Numbered from the stretch's first letter, positions 45,781 through 57,684 are shown. The stretch: 64,000 bases of DNA from Triatoma infestans (GCA_011037195.1 JAAEAF010001915.1:1-64000), one strand, 5' to 3'. Notes: a model not told the origin generated them from the sequence alone. Made by a program: numbers and translations.

Positions 45781-45949
45781 AAAAAGGATTATTCAAATAC
45801 AAATTGATATTCTTAAAGTTTTCATTTTTTCTTTTTTATTTTTGTATCCAAGTATATTCAAAACATGTATTTCCCTCATTCGAAAATCTGACATGAAGGT
45901 TTCTACAGAATAAGGTCAAGGAAATCAACGAACACAATTTTGAAAAAAA

Positions 45950-45955
45950 TTTATT
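45950..45955 (-). promoter_or_regulatory. Polyadenylation signal of lipocalin L1-B
   Basis: AATAAA on the minus strand, about 220 bases past the L1-B stop, equivalent to 21951-21956. Confidence 0.45.
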
Positions 45956-46173
45956 TTCACAAATTTCCATAATTACATATATTTAAACATATATTCTTTC
46001 TAAAGTAGTTATAAAATTGTCTTTGTTAATGACAATTTGTTGCCTTGGTAAAGACGTAAATAATATGCCGAAACGTTTAATAGTCAGGAAGAAATTTTTC
46101 AAATCACCTTGCTCCGTGTCCTCAATAACCTTTAACTATATACTATTTATAACGTAAATTGCAACGTTATATA

Positions 46174-48587
46174 CTATATATAATGTATATGACAATATTT
46201 ATCCGACGATAATTTGAAATCTTCTATTTTTAATCCAAATTTCTTTAAACTAGTTTCAACTTTTTCATCTACAATATATGATTTGCGGGTGTAAATGTTG
46301 ATTATTGCTGTAAAATTATTATAATTATTATTACATTGAATTATCAAAATATTTATGTAATCATGGGCCAAATAGTGAAAGTAATTCGCGAACGATGACT
46401 TATATAGTAACTGACAATAACTTTAATACACTGATAAGAGGATCTTAATAATGAGATAATATAAAATTAATGTTGTATTCATCACTTACAAGCTGAATCG
46501 ATCAGTCCACAGCTGTATTCTATAGAATAATTGTCATAATCAGTATCTAATACAGTGACTTCCGTATGAAAATTGGTGGTATATCCCCCTGAAACATCAA
46601 CAGTTTTGGAGAAAATAACATTTATGAATGATAGATAATACAAAATCTAGGGTGAAACACTCACACCACATTTAAGTATTATTATTTTAATTATTGGTTG
46701 CTTAATTATTGCTTTTAATTATTAAAATTTTAATTAACAGATTTTCTTAAGACTTGAAACTTTTACTACACGTTAGGTAACCATAATAATTCTGATAATA
46801 ATGCTGACAGAGGGAATGTACTTGATAGTATTTAGGGCTTTAAGTTACGCCTGATTGTGGCTACAATATATAGCAGTGCCCTGTTGACAGCCAGTCAACA
46901 TTACTTATGACAGATTTAATTCAAATCCAATTCACAAATTCCATAGAGCCCACTAAACAACAATTTTTCCGTATAAAAACCCATGGCGCAACAGGCCATG
47001 AAGGGCCAACGCATGCCAGATGGCGATTAGAATAGGGGGCGTGTGGTGAGTACGCAACTGTTCCTACGCCGTTTAGTTCCGGCCTTCGCTAGCTAGGGCG
47101 TACTAACTGTAGCTTCCCATTTTTATCACGATGCTGGGTAAATATCGACTTTGCCCTCACGGGAATCGAACCCTAATCTCTCGCACGAAAGCGGTGAGCT
47201 AGCCAATAGTCCAAGGGGTCAAGACTTTCCGAAAAAAAAATCGTGGTCGATTTATATCTGGTGCAGTCAGCATTCTTGTATAAAGACAAATCATTCGAGA
47301 TGTTTTCAAACAAATTTAGTATTTGAATCGACAATCGCTTGTTCAGTTAATATATTGTCTTACATTAATCAGCGTAGAAGAAAAGCAACGGAACAAAGCA
47401 TTATTTTTATTTTGTCAGAGGTAGACTGGAAATCGTTGAAGAACTACAACATTTGGGAATAACTACAGTTTTGAGAATTAACCTGCACAACCCACGTAAC
47501 AAATAACTTAATTGAACGGGAAGTATCACTTCTCACTTTTTTGCAATTTCCTCAAAAAGTGGCTCCAACGATATTCTTTAAACTTGTTGTATCAACTACA
47601 CTTATTACACAAACAAAGTGCTACAACTTTTATTTAAATATTTCTCCAGGAAAAATTCATGTAAAGCAGTTTTTGGGAGAAGGGCGAGGTTACGTTTTCC
47701 TCTAAAGTGCTATTATAGTTTATTAAACAGTTCTATCATCCAGATAATATTAATTAGAATTAAATACGTTATCCAAATTCTGAGTTTGAAGGAAATCGGT
47801 TGGCTGGAATTGCGTATTTCATTAAATTTGTTGCACTAACTATGAACACAGAGATTTATGAACTTTTATACGAGGAAATTCATTTAATGATGTTTCTGGG
47901 GTTGAGCAGTGTTTCGGTTTTCGAAAGTCATTTTATTAAGTTTAGGTTTTCTCCAAATTGAAGACAAACAACATTTGGTAAAGATTATGAGTTTGAAAAA
48001 CAAATTTATAACTTAAATCTTGGTAAACGTCACAGTGATGAAAGTCCGTTACACACTAGATTTTGTTTAAAAATCATTAGAGCATAGAGAGCCCGCGCGT
48101 CCTATGCTATTGGTGTTGTAGGCGTGTAACACTGCTCACTTATATCTAGATAAGTAGCGCTATCTCTAGTTTCAGAATACACTTAGTTTGTTAAAAACAA
48201 CAAGCTAAACATATACTACAAACAAAAACATATATATACATATATATTATATTTTTTTTAAGGCGCGTCCATATTTACGGTCATTAGCGCCCGGAGGCTT
48301 CTCAGAGTGCACTGTCAGCCTCCGGACAGTGTACTCTCGCTACAGACGACATAGTCTATCACCGAACAGTGTGCTGTTGGGATTCCTAGGAAGAAAAAAT
48401 CTAAGGGTGGCACTGGACCAACGCACTAACGACCTAGCTATTCCCGCCCCTACAAACTTTTATTAAAAATGAATATTTATACAAACCTCTGTATGCTTCG
48501 CGTAAGTAGAATTTTCCAAAGAAATTTCTGAAAATAACATGATTTGTTGATGACTGGATAGAGTCTCTATTTCCAAATTCGTCGAAT
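46174..48587 (-). CDS. Lipocalin L1-B, exons 3-5 (5' exons not in place)
   Basis: Paralogue of L1-A. Exons (minus): 48587-48487 after TTTCTATTTTTAG and before GTTTGT; 46588-46490 after GATGTTTCAG and before GTAAGT; 46307-46174 after AATTTTACAG, ending in a stop. Phases match L1-A exactly (1, 1, 1). Encoded motifs: IFRNFFGKFYLREAYRG, EVTVLDTDYDNYSIEYSC and VETSLKKFGLKIEDFKLSSD, with a final Cys. No stop or frameshift in these exons, so the protein may still be made. Exons 1-2 should lie right of 61236 because a 12-kb gypsy complex sits in intron 2, and may be outside the window. Confidence 0.65.
46972..47230 (-). mobile_element. tRNA-derived SINE S1
   Basis: Complete version of the 28581 copy: reverse complement has GGTTCGATTCCCG (B box) and ends with GGCCTGTTGCGCCATGGG. 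Located in L1-B intron 3. Confidence 0.7.
47390..48080 (+). repeat. CGGAAGT repeat family, copy 5
   Basis: Paralogue of 28960-29640 inside L1-B intron 3. Confidence 0.65.
48258..48455 (-). mobile_element. SINE family S2
   Basis: Paralogue of 29833-30018 just 3' of exon 3. Confidence 0.6.
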
Positions 48588-49059
48588 CTAAAAATAGAAA
48601 GTTAATAAGTTGTAAAATAAACCTAAACTATACTATATTTATATTTAGCTTAACACCAAAAATGAAAATGCTTTCCTGTCAAGGAAAAATCATTAATGAC
48701 CATGAATAGAAAAAAATCATGAAGTGTACGCATGCACATATCCGCTTATACTTCGCTTACTGACAAAATTTTATTCAAAATTTAAACTGAAACGTTTATA
48801 TAACTGGCAGAGCTATCATCATCCATCAGCGTACGCACGATCTTTGGCATTAAGGTGGCATTACTTATTTTCAAATATAGATAAACTGAAATGTATTTTT
48901 TGGAAAAATATATTTGCAATTAGTTGAATGACTTATTGGTTTTTAGTAAAATGATAATTAAATACATTAAAAAAAAAAAATAACAGAAAAGAACAAAAAA
49001 TAAATAAGATAGGAAATTTGAATTGGAAATCACTGATGGCCACATAAAGTAGCAGACTA

Positions 49060-49105
49060 TCATGGAAAATATCTCTGATGCTTTCGATCTCTGCGGAACC
49101 ACAAC
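49060..49105 (-). mobile_element. Terminal motif of the hairpin family
   Basis: GGAAAATATCTCTGATGCTT and TCTGCGGAACCAC, as at 30615-30665 and at the end of the 42976 element. Confidence 0.55.
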
Positions 49106-49388
49106 AAATAATATAATAATTTTATATAATCCTGTTTGTATATTCAGTTTTATATTTACGTATAACAATCGTATTTTTAGTATCTCACAAATCATACAAA
49201 GTGTATTTTTATATGTTTTCACAAATAAATAAATAATAGCAATTAAATAAAATAAAGCATTCCCGCATGCAGGACCAATTGAACTTCTTCTTACCTTGAT
49301 GTTCCTTAAAGGTTGGCAACCTCTGCTTCATACAATGAAACTTCACCATCTTTTATAATTAAGATGTTCAACATGCCATACACTAGAC

Positions 49389-49554
49389 CAGTGGTCTCCA
49401 AAGTGGGGTACTCTTACCCTAAGGAGAAGGCAAACTGATATTTAGGGGTACGCCAAGTTTCCCTTCAAAATACTTGATGCCAGCGTCAGCTCTGGCGGTT
49501 ATGTCGCCCCGGATAAAAAGACAAATTACCGCCCCATAAAAAAATATATATATA
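49389..49554 (+). mobile_element. Possible left end of a hAT-like element
   Basis: CAGTGGTCTCCAAAGTGGGG begins at 49389 after CACTAGAC. Such termini (CAGTGGTC) are usual for hAT. The sequence is cut by the gypsy LTR and no partner end was found. Confidence 0.35.
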
Positions 49555-49938
49555 TGTGGGGAGCCGCTAGAAAATGCTGATGCCTTCTAGCCAGCGCCCG
49601 ATGTGGTGAGAGCGGGATTTAGAGTAGTAGAGTCAATGTCGTAGATAAGTCAGGTTACGTTGTTTTTTTTTTCTGCTGAAGTTAAGTTGAAAAAGTTGGA
49701 AAGTTGATTAGGCGGATTGTTTTTAGCAAGGAGTAACATTGGACTAGAAGTGTAAAGTTAACCAAATTTATGTTAAGCGTTTATGTTGTAAGAAGAAAAC
49801 GATGTTGTATAGGTTGGCCAGCCAGTAACTAAAAGTTTGTCAAAATCAATTATAAATAAAGATTATCTTTGTAAAAACATCTACCTATTTGTTTTGGTGT
49901 TCATCCATTATTAATTGAATAAAATAAATAATTCCACA
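49555..49938 (+). repeat. 5' LTR of the gypsy element
   Basis: 384 bp, about 96% like the 3' LTR by eye (some 14 differences). Starts TGTGGGGAGCCGCTAG and ends AATTCCACA. Confidence 0.85.
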
Positions 49939-49945
49939 TATATTT

Positions 49946-49970
49946 TGGGGGCCTGTCCGGGATTTGAACC
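49946..49970 (+). promoter_or_regulatory. Primer-binding site, tRNA-Pro type
   Basis: TGGGGGCCTGTCCGGGATTT then GAACC is complementary to a tRNA 3' end with CCA, a 7-base acceptor strand, and a T arm with loop TTCAAAT. It agrees with animal tRNA-Pro except at two central positions. Confidence 0.7.
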
Positions 49971-50414
49971 AAAACAACGACATAGAGATAATACGACTAT
50001 CATATAAGTTTAGTTGAAGAATTTTATGTTTAATCTTAAATTTAATAATAAATATAAATTTGAATAGTACTTGATTGATTTTATTTCATTATTAGATAGT
50101 TTGTACATATATTTTTACTTTCTTTACATTTTGTTTGAGGTTACATGAGTGAAACAACAATGAAGACTTAATTGAAGTAATTTTTTGTTTAATTTAAAAA
50201 AAAAAGTTATTTTATTTATCAATTTTATTAATTAAAGTGTTATAAATGCTAATTAAAAAATAAAAGAAGAAAGTTAAATTGTTAGAGTTGTGCACGTCAT
50301 TTATTTGTATTTTCTTGTACTATATTGCGTTTATGTTTTCATTTTGTTTAAATCATTCTTTTGTGTTTATTGAACATTACAGTATTATACTATTTTTTCA
50401 AGTTAGTAGTCAAG

Positions 50415-51180
50415 ATGTCTGAGGTTAGTTTAGAAAATATTTATAATTTAAAATTAGTCCAATTAAAAGGTGAATTAAAAAGACTTGGTTTTAAGAGCAG
50501 TGGTAATAAGAAAGAGTTGATTGAAAGATTAAAGGCCGTTGTAATTCTTGAAAATTCTAAGATCGAGGATGGGGAAGACGATGAAATTGATGTTGATGAG
50601 GAGGAAGATGAAGAAGAAATCCTCAAGACAGAACACAAAATTACTCCAGAACTTACCGGGGCTAGTGGAATTGTAAATGAAACTGCTCATTTTATTATCC
50701 TTCCATGATGTCGAAGATCACTGTGTAATTTTAGTGGTGATGATAAAACTAAAAATATAGTTACATGGCTAAAAGAATTCGAAGATATGGCCATACTTTG
50801 TCCATTGGTCAGATACACAAAAGGTTATATATGCTGGTAGGTTATTAAAGGGTTCAGCTTATATCTTTCATATTTATAAGCCATGAAAGATGTAAAAAAT
50901 GGGAAACGATGTCTGAGGCACTAAAGAAAGAGTTTTCAAAGAAAATGAACAGCAAAATGGTGCACGTGAATTAATGATGAGGAAAAAAGAGCCAAGCGAA
51001 ACATATCAAGAGTATCTGTACAAAATGATAGATATTGCAGCTCAGGGTGATCTCGAATTGTGGTGCCACCGATCATAGGTTAGACAGTTGTCCGAATCTT
51101 AAAAATGGACCGAAATGCTTCAAATGCAACAAGTATGGGCACATAGCTACGAAATGCCATACTTCTGCCTATTTAGATAA
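50415..51180 (+). pseudogene. gag of the gypsy element, with SAP-like N-terminus and zinc knuckle
   Basis: ATG at 50415 opens MSEVSLENIYNLKLVQLKGE, then LKRLGFKSSGNKKELIERL, a SAP-type helix-turn-helix, followed by an acidic stretch. After frameshifts at about 50708 the capsid part reads TWLKEFEDMAILC and RKKEPSETYQEYL. At 51117-51161 CFKCNKYGHIATKC is a CX2CX4HX4C zinc knuckle for RNA packaging. Confidence 0.75.
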
Positions 51181-51214
51181 AAGATATGAAGAGAAAAAAC
51201 CTACAGTCAAAGTT

Positions 51215-51390
51215 GAGTTGTGCAAAATTTACATGATTGCTGTACTCGATTCAGGGAATGACGTAACACTTATCAGGCGTAAAGAATACCACCAACTCCT
51301 GTGCTAGGTAGAAAGATACATCTTCAAGGAGTTGGAACCATTGGATTGGATACATACGGATGTTTTAAAACAGAAATCAATGTTCATGGA
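51215..51390 (+). pseudogene. Protease of the gypsy element, truncated
   Basis: IYMIAVLDSGNDVTLIRR carries the retropepsin active-site DSG. After a frameshift near 51300 it continues VLGRKIHLQGVGTIGLDTYG up to the nested LTR. The C-terminal part and the protease-RT linker are missing, because RT begins almost at once after 58185. Confidence 0.7.
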
Positions 51391-51625
51391 AGTTACGTCA
51401 CAAGAACTGGTAGAAGCCTGTTTAAAAACTGTTTATTTTATAATACAATACAATAATTACATATAAATGATTAAATGATGTTAGCAACTGTAAGTAGCGG
51501 TAAGCAACTGCACTAAACTAGAGACCATGGACGACTGACTGCCTGCTGGCGTGTGGGGGTATATATATGTTGTCAGCTTCCGCTGACGCGGCAATGGTTG
51601 CTCTCCTAGAGATAGTGCCATAACT
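51391..51625 (-). repeat. 3' LTR of the errantivirus-like element
   Basis: 235 bp; roughly 13 differences from the other LTR by eye. Contains the palindromic CCGCTGACGCGG. Confidence 0.85.
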
Positions 51626-51639
51626 CCTCCCTCCTCAAG

Positions 51640-52150
51640 TTTGGAGCTCCTGCGACAATTGGCACGGAAGTCCAGGGTAGACATTTGTGGTGTAGGTTGT
51701 GGTTGTCCTCTTTCCGTTGCGCCCGGATTTGTCTTCTTTCTACAGACATAGCAAACATACAAGAGGGGCAACAGTAGCAGAACTATTGTAATTATAACGT
51801 AATAGTAGATATGTGACGAGGCACTGGGTATTTCTTCTTGGAGTTCCAGCGGTTCCATTTTTAGGTTGATTCTGTGTATGTCCTCAAAAGATATATTCAT
51901 GTTGGTATGTGCGAACACCTGTGTAGTTGTTGCTATGCTTTTGGAATCCTTATATATAAGAATGGCTTCTTATATCTAAGAAGGGCCAGATTAAAGAAGA
52001 TAGAGTTGAACTGTTGGTTCAATTCAATTCGGGTCACTATCGGAGTGGAGAAAAAGTTGTGCATTTCTTCATTGTTGGCGCGGATAATTTTAATGTCTTG
52101 ATGTTAGTGACAATTGGTATGTTGGATGTTTGTCTTACTTTAGACTCAAA
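51640..52150 (-). pseudogene. env-like remnant: C-terminus with membrane anchor
   Basis: On the minus strand 51918-51481 has a hydrophobic segment of about 22 residues (residues 37-58) followed by a Cys/Lys/Arg cytoplasmic start, like the transmembrane end of errantiviral envelope proteins. Upstream, near 52080-51960, another frame reads TPIVTRIELNQQFNS. Stops separate the pieces and most of env is absent. Confidence 0.6.
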
Positions 52151-53280
52151 GACAATTAGAAGCAAATTTTCACAAATTGTTCAAACTCTCGACAATAGCT
52201 TCCAGTGATATTGACTTTGTAAGGAATTCAAATTATAATATTAATTACAGAAAGATTAGCACACTAGGTCTTTGTGAATTGTATTTTGTTTCAAATTGTA
52301 ACTTGTATAAGACAGGAATCATTATCCAGGTACGTTTAGCTTACCTAAATAAGGTAACTATTTATATAAATGGTACTATTTCTTATTTTAGTATTAATTT
52401 TTATTTGTTTATACTTTATCTTTTGACTTTATTTTATATGTTAATATTTTGTCTTTATAGTTTACTAAACCTTGTGTTCACCTTATGAATCCAACTCCGC
52501 TAAAGGGTTTGACTCTATAAGCAATGCAAAAAATAAAGAAATAAAAATATTGTTAAAGGTCTTATCTAATTCTATGTCTAGTAGTTGTACGTCAGCAGTA
52601 TGAATGAAAGTATAGTATTTAGTTTAGTTGGTAAACATTACATTAACGATAACAGTTGGAAGATGTCAATAGTCATGAAACTGAGAGGGGAGTCTCTGAA
52701 CTTGATTTACAATATCAGTAGAGAGAGAGAGAGTGCGCACTATGTAATTTAGGTGCAATAGGGTTTTGTCCAATATTGCGAGAGTTCCGGCGGAGATGGT
52801 TAGGACAACAGCTTATTAGCTGTGACGAAGTAATAGAATATCTTAATGGCGATTTCGGGTGGGAAAATTTATATAAGTACACCGAATGTGCCTTGAAGCA
52901 TAGAAATTTTTGATTAGTGAATTTAATTTTGAATAAATGACCGAACCCCATCTTTTATTCTATAATTATATACGTATTTCATTTTATTTTATTTTGTTGT
53001 TCATTTTATTTAAACTAGGAGATAAGCTTATCTACTTACTTATTATGTACATTTCTTTTTGAAAAAGTTATATTTGATTATGCTTATGAGTTCCCATATT
53101 ATGGAAGTTATAAAATAAAAGTGTTTTGATTGTTTTGGATTTATTTAATAAAACACTATTATCATTGTTGAAGTCAGCTTTATTAAGCGTAAGCTGCATA
53201 ATTCCAGGTCCATGAGTCATACCCGTTATGACTAGATGCACCCTTGTCAGCAGTTGTGCTATGTGCATACTTGCTATTAT

Positions 53281-54196
53281 TTTTTTTTATTTATTTTTTT
53301 TCTTTATTTACACCGACAGATTTATTGTCTTAAGTAAATTTGATGTGAGCAATAAATAAGACAAAACAAAATAAATAAAACAAAATAAATAAAACAAAAT
53401 AAAATAAAACAAAATAAAATAAAACAAAATATAAATGAACGGAGAAGTCACCCAGTGGTGACACTCCTTTCTAGTTTAGTTACTTTCATCCCTTAAGAGA
53501 TTACGATGCCACATTCACCGCAGACGTCTGGGCGGATTTTCAGGGAGTGTCCGGGATGAAAGTCGACGAACGAGAGGGTTGCAATGAGAGGATAAATGTT
53601 TGTGAAATTTTTTGTAGCGGATTTTGATGATATCTTTAAGGAAAGGGATATTGAGGTCATTGTGGATAGTTAAATTTGATACATAATAGGAGCATTAACT
53701 ATGGTTCTAAGGATTTTGGATTGTTGGGATTGGATACGTTGGAGGTTTGAACGCCTGGTTGAACCCCACAGTTCAAGTCCGTATGTCCATATTGGTTTAA
53801 GAAATGACGTATATATTAGTCGTTTGTTTTCTAATGAAAGTCGTGATCTGTTATCGAGAAGTCTTTTAACAAGTCTGTATCGTGTAGTGAGTTCCTGTCT
53901 TTTGAGTCGTGTATGGGGATTCCAAGTTAACCTTTTGTCGATATAGAGCCCAAGATAGCGGACGACATCAACAGTTGGAAGAGGGACATGGTTATAGAAT
54001 AGAGGTGGAAGAGTGATCCGGCGTAATGTGAAGGTGATTTGCTGGCATTTGCTTTCATTAATTCGGATTTTCCATTTTTTGAACCAGGTTTCTATTTCAG
54101 TTAAATGGCTTTGTAGGTTTCTATATGAAATTACAGGATCAGGATGAGAGTATAGGTCCGAGGATACTGCCCTGAGGCACACCTGCCTCAGAGCGA
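53281..54196 (-). mobile_element. Jockey-type non-LTR fragment nested in the errantivirus-like element
   Basis: 5'-truncated, flanked by ACTTGCTATTAT on both sides (53269-53280; 54197-54208). The poly-A end lies at the left (T-rich on the plus strand), preceded by an AAAACAAAATAAAT-type repeat at 53349-53432. This is the third level of nesting here. Confidence 0.85.
53480..54196 (-). pseudogene. Jockey RT C-terminal part, catalytic FADD region deleted
   Basis: Minus strand: AGVPQGSILGPIL, then directly DPVISYRNLQSHLTEIETWF, KKWKIRINESKCQQITFTLR, VRYLGLYIDKRLTWNPH, LKPIWTYGLELWG and SQQSKILRTIVNAP, with a frameshifted end (TIHNDLNIPFLKDI; PPRRLR). The FADD box between the GVPQGS and DP segments is missing. 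Confidence 0.85.
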
Positions 54197-54208
54197 ACTT
54201 GCTATTAT

Positions 54209-55476
54209 AAATTTCCTTTTTATCATGAGGTTTTATATCCATAGATTATATTCTTATCTACATCCTGTGCCGATTAATTGGAATTTTCTTTATGATGAGG
54301 TTTTGTATTTATAAATTACATTCTTATCTACATCCGTTGATGATTCATTGGAATATTCTTTTAACTATAAATATTAACGATAAATATTAACTGACTGCGT
54401 ATCTAATATTTTTATTTAGTAACATAATTGAGTTTAGATTTAGCTACTCTCTTTATTTATAGAGTTTCTCTTTTTTTTTTCCTGCATTTACGATTGTTTA
54501 GGATTCTTTATATGATCCTTTTATATGAATTGTACCACTTAATTAATTTATTTACTAGGGTTCATATTTCCGGAACTACTTTAAATTTTTATTTAAATTG
54601 TTAATTTATAATTCCTTTTTTCTTATTAATTTATACCTATTTAATTATTTTTAGTTATGCTTCATTGATAATTCCCGTGGTTATTATTAATAAATTCGTT
54701 GAAAATTGTTTCAGCACTTTCAACTTCCTCTTACTGCATTAGAAGGAAGTGTTCCGATCGTTCTAATTTCTAACATTGTGTATTTCCGGGAAGGGGAAGA
54801 AGTGAATGTTGTAGTACATAAAGAAATATGGGAAGTATTCTTTGAGGGAGGTGAAAGCAGCAACAATTTTGATGTTGGATGGGCGAACCGTCCAGAGACA
54901 AGAAGGAGAAAAGTTACAAAGGAAACTGCTGAAATGTAAATCTAAGAAAAGAGGCAATAACTAGGAAGGAACGAAATGCTGCTAAAAAGCTATAGAGGCT
55001 GCATTTGAATTTTGAATTTGTGAAGAAAGAAGTTTGTGGAAGTTCAAAGATTCTTTCAAGCGTATGGATCTTTACAATTAAAGAAACTAATTTATACAAA
55101 ATTAGGTTAATAGTTAGAGATGTTGGGAACAATTCTTATTAATATTTTATTTTCTTTCTATACTTTCCGTAGTTAATTATTTCATACATTCGCGTCTACC
55201 TTTGTATCGTTCGTATACAGAGAACGGGTAGTTTCCGGTGTCCGATAATTTATTATTTAGTTATTTAATGTATATTTTCTATTTAATTATTGATTTTCCT
55301 ACCTCGAGGATCTTATCATCTTTTTCCTACTTTTCTTGGTTAGGATTTTCATTATTTTAATACACTATTTAATTAATTAGTTTTCCTATTTTCCTTTTTT
55401 GTTACAATGTTTTTCCGTACTGAGGGTTTTATTTTTCCATGAGAATGCCAATTTTATTTTTAATTATGATCCAGAC
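54209..55476. other. Internal errantivirus sequence without readable genes
   Basis: AT-rich; two similar 60-base stretches (ATGAGGTTTTATATCCATAG and ATGAGGTTTTGTATTTATAA) near 54225 and 54297. Env or integrase remains are expected here but no domain could be recognised. Confidence 0.4.
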
Positions 55477-56510
55477 TTAGGCTTTTGATATTAAAGGTCC
55501 CCCTGGATCAAAGGGCGTGCGTAGGAATGTTGCAGTTCCTCCTGGATCGAAGGGCATGCGTACAAATTCGTGGTGTTGAAGGGTTTGGTTTTCACGTCGT
55601 TTGTCAATTTCCGCTTGTAAGTACTTGCGATAAATTTCTCGATATCTGCAGTTTCGTGCGTATACTGGTCTGTCATCTGTAGTTGTTATTCTGTGCTTTA
55701 GTAAATCAGTATAGATTGGTCGGTCATGTTCTCTTTTAATTATTTCAGGGTAGTTCTTTAATAATTTTAATTTCTTATTTTTTTGCTCTGAGTTCATGGG
55801 CTCAGTTCTGCTTAAATGCAGGATTTCATTTTATATTTCTCTTAAACTAGTATCCCCAGACATGTCGGGACAGTTGGTCACTACTATGTCAGGTATCTTC
55901 GTACAAATTTCTTGCGGTTCGTCGACATCCATTGGTTCAGGGCAAATGGACATGACTTCCTTGGATTCAACTTCGCACAAGATTTTATTATTATTAATGC
56001 TATAAAGGCCTTCTTTTACTGTGACCTTATCGTTTATTTTTATATTTTCATTAATTAATCCATATTTTAATTCCTTATTCTTAACGGGTAATTCTATGAA
56101 ATTAACTCCCTGTTCTAAATTTATTATATTTGAATTATTTTCAGGGATCTTAAGAGTAAATTTTAGGGGTATTATCCCTTGGGGGTAGGAAAGGATATTG
56201 TTATTTAAGTCAATGCTCATTCCGAGTGCCTGCATGGTTTTGTGGCCTAATAGTATGTCGTATATGTCCGAAAAGGGGAATAAGTGGAATTTAGCTTCTA
56301 AGTTGACGTGGAATGTGTCGTGAATGTTGAAGGTGCAGGATTGCTCTCCATTCTTTTTTCCAGCGGGTGTGGTTATTATGAATGTGTCGTTGGATAATGC
56401 TACGTCAGTTGGGACAACGTTAGGGTTTATGTAGTTTTCCGCTGATCCGGTGTCGATAAGCCATTTCAGTCCGAATCTGTCTTCAAAGTGTGGGAGAGAT
56501 TTGTCTACTA
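55477..56510 (-). pseudogene. Protease and start of RT of the errantivirus-like element
   Basis: Minus strand reads LKWLIDTGSAENYI (retropepsin DTG) near 56465-56430, DIYDILLGHKTMQALGM, then a linker and LLKNYPEIIKRE with HRITTTDDRPVYARNCRYR, the segment just before RT. At about 55560 the RT is cut off and replaced by two similar PFDPGGT-like repeats before a stop at 55477. Confidence 0.75.
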
Positions 56511-56625
56511 GGTTTAGGTTGAATTCGGGGGGCCTTCTTGGCTCCCGTGGCCAACGTCTAAAAAATGATCGAACTTTTCGGTTATTTTTTTCGAGAGAGT
56601 TTTCTAAGCGGGAAAGTCTGTTTCC

Positions 56626-57684
56626 TTACGCCTTGTCTTGTTCCGAATAATTTTCAGGTTGATCGTCATTTTGGCAGTGAGTTAGTTCGTGCGGAGAAAT
56701 GTAGTCTTTAAACCGGGGTCTGCCTGCTGTTCGCATAGACACCGTGTTTTGAGAGAAGTAACCAGGAGGTAGTCTGTGTCGATTAAAGGGGTGATCCGGA
56801 TTGTTTGGATTGTTAGGATGGTTGGGATTCATGGTTTGAAAATTTGGTCTTTGGGGTTGTTGCAGTTGCTGTCGGTAAAGGGAAATTTGAGGTCTTTGTT
56901 CTATAGGCCTGGGATTAAATTCGACGTTTGGTTAGTAATGGTAGTTACGGGCCTGAGACATGGGGACATGTGGAACAAAGTGTTGTGGATTCGGTCTATA
57001 AGAGTATTGTGGATTCGGTCTATAAGGCTGTTGGTGTTGGTTGTACGGATTTGGTTTCCGGAAAGGTTGGTTGGGCCTTTTAGGACCGGGGGAGGAGTTT
57101 AAGTTTGCTATGATAAAGGAACATTTATTATAAATTATGTTTCGTACTTCGTCTAGAGTGCTGGGGTCGAAGATCATGATGTGGTTACTTAATGTCGGGG
57201 GCAGGCATTTACATATATGGAAAATTAATTCTTTGTCGATTCGCGTTATAAGTTATTTCAGGGCGTCCGCTGTAAGTCCGTCTAACTTAAGTCTAATATA
57301 AACTAAATTATGTAGCTCTTGTATCCTATTGACAAAGTCGATGGGAGACTCTCTAGCATGCATCTTAGTCTGGAGAATTTCATCTTTGAGTATCTCATAG
57401 GATCTCGAGTCGGCAAAACTCTCTTTTAAAAACTTTAATAGATTTAGTAAATGGTCTACATTATGTGAGAGGAGTATGTTTCTACCGGGCCCTAATAATT
57501 TACTTTTGACTTTTATAAAAAGAATGTTATGGTTATAGTCTCTTTCAATTATGTTTTCTTTATTGACGGTGGCGAACGCACTTTCGACAATTTCGCAGAG
57601 GAACGCTAACTTGGAAGGGTTTTCGCCGAAGTAGGGAATGTGGTCGTAGTCTTCTTTGGAGATTTTATAGTTAATTTGGGCCAT
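56626..57684 (-). pseudogene. gag of the errantivirus-like element
   Basis: 57684-57253 encodes a capsid-like domain (EDYDHIPYFGENPSKLAFLC, FLKESFADSRSYEILKDEIL, HARESPIDFVNRIQEL) typical of gypsy/17.6-type Gag. Continuations at 57177-56932 and 56832-56626 are rich in Asn, Pro, Gln and Tyr without zinc knuckles, also usual for errantiviral Gag. Broken by a stop and frameshifts between pieces. Confidence 0.75.

Noticed and set aside
10025..47230. tRNA genes at the A/B-box sequences
   Set aside because: Heads do not fold into complete cloverleaves and are followed by shared SINE bodies.
50441..50638. Ser-rich minus-strand ORF
   Set aside because: It is the complement of the acidic Glu/Asp stretch of the gypsy gag.
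54706..54939. Plus-strand 77-codon ORF inside the errantivirus-like element as a host gene
   Set aside because: Opposite to the element's genes, no family match, no splice or promoter signal.
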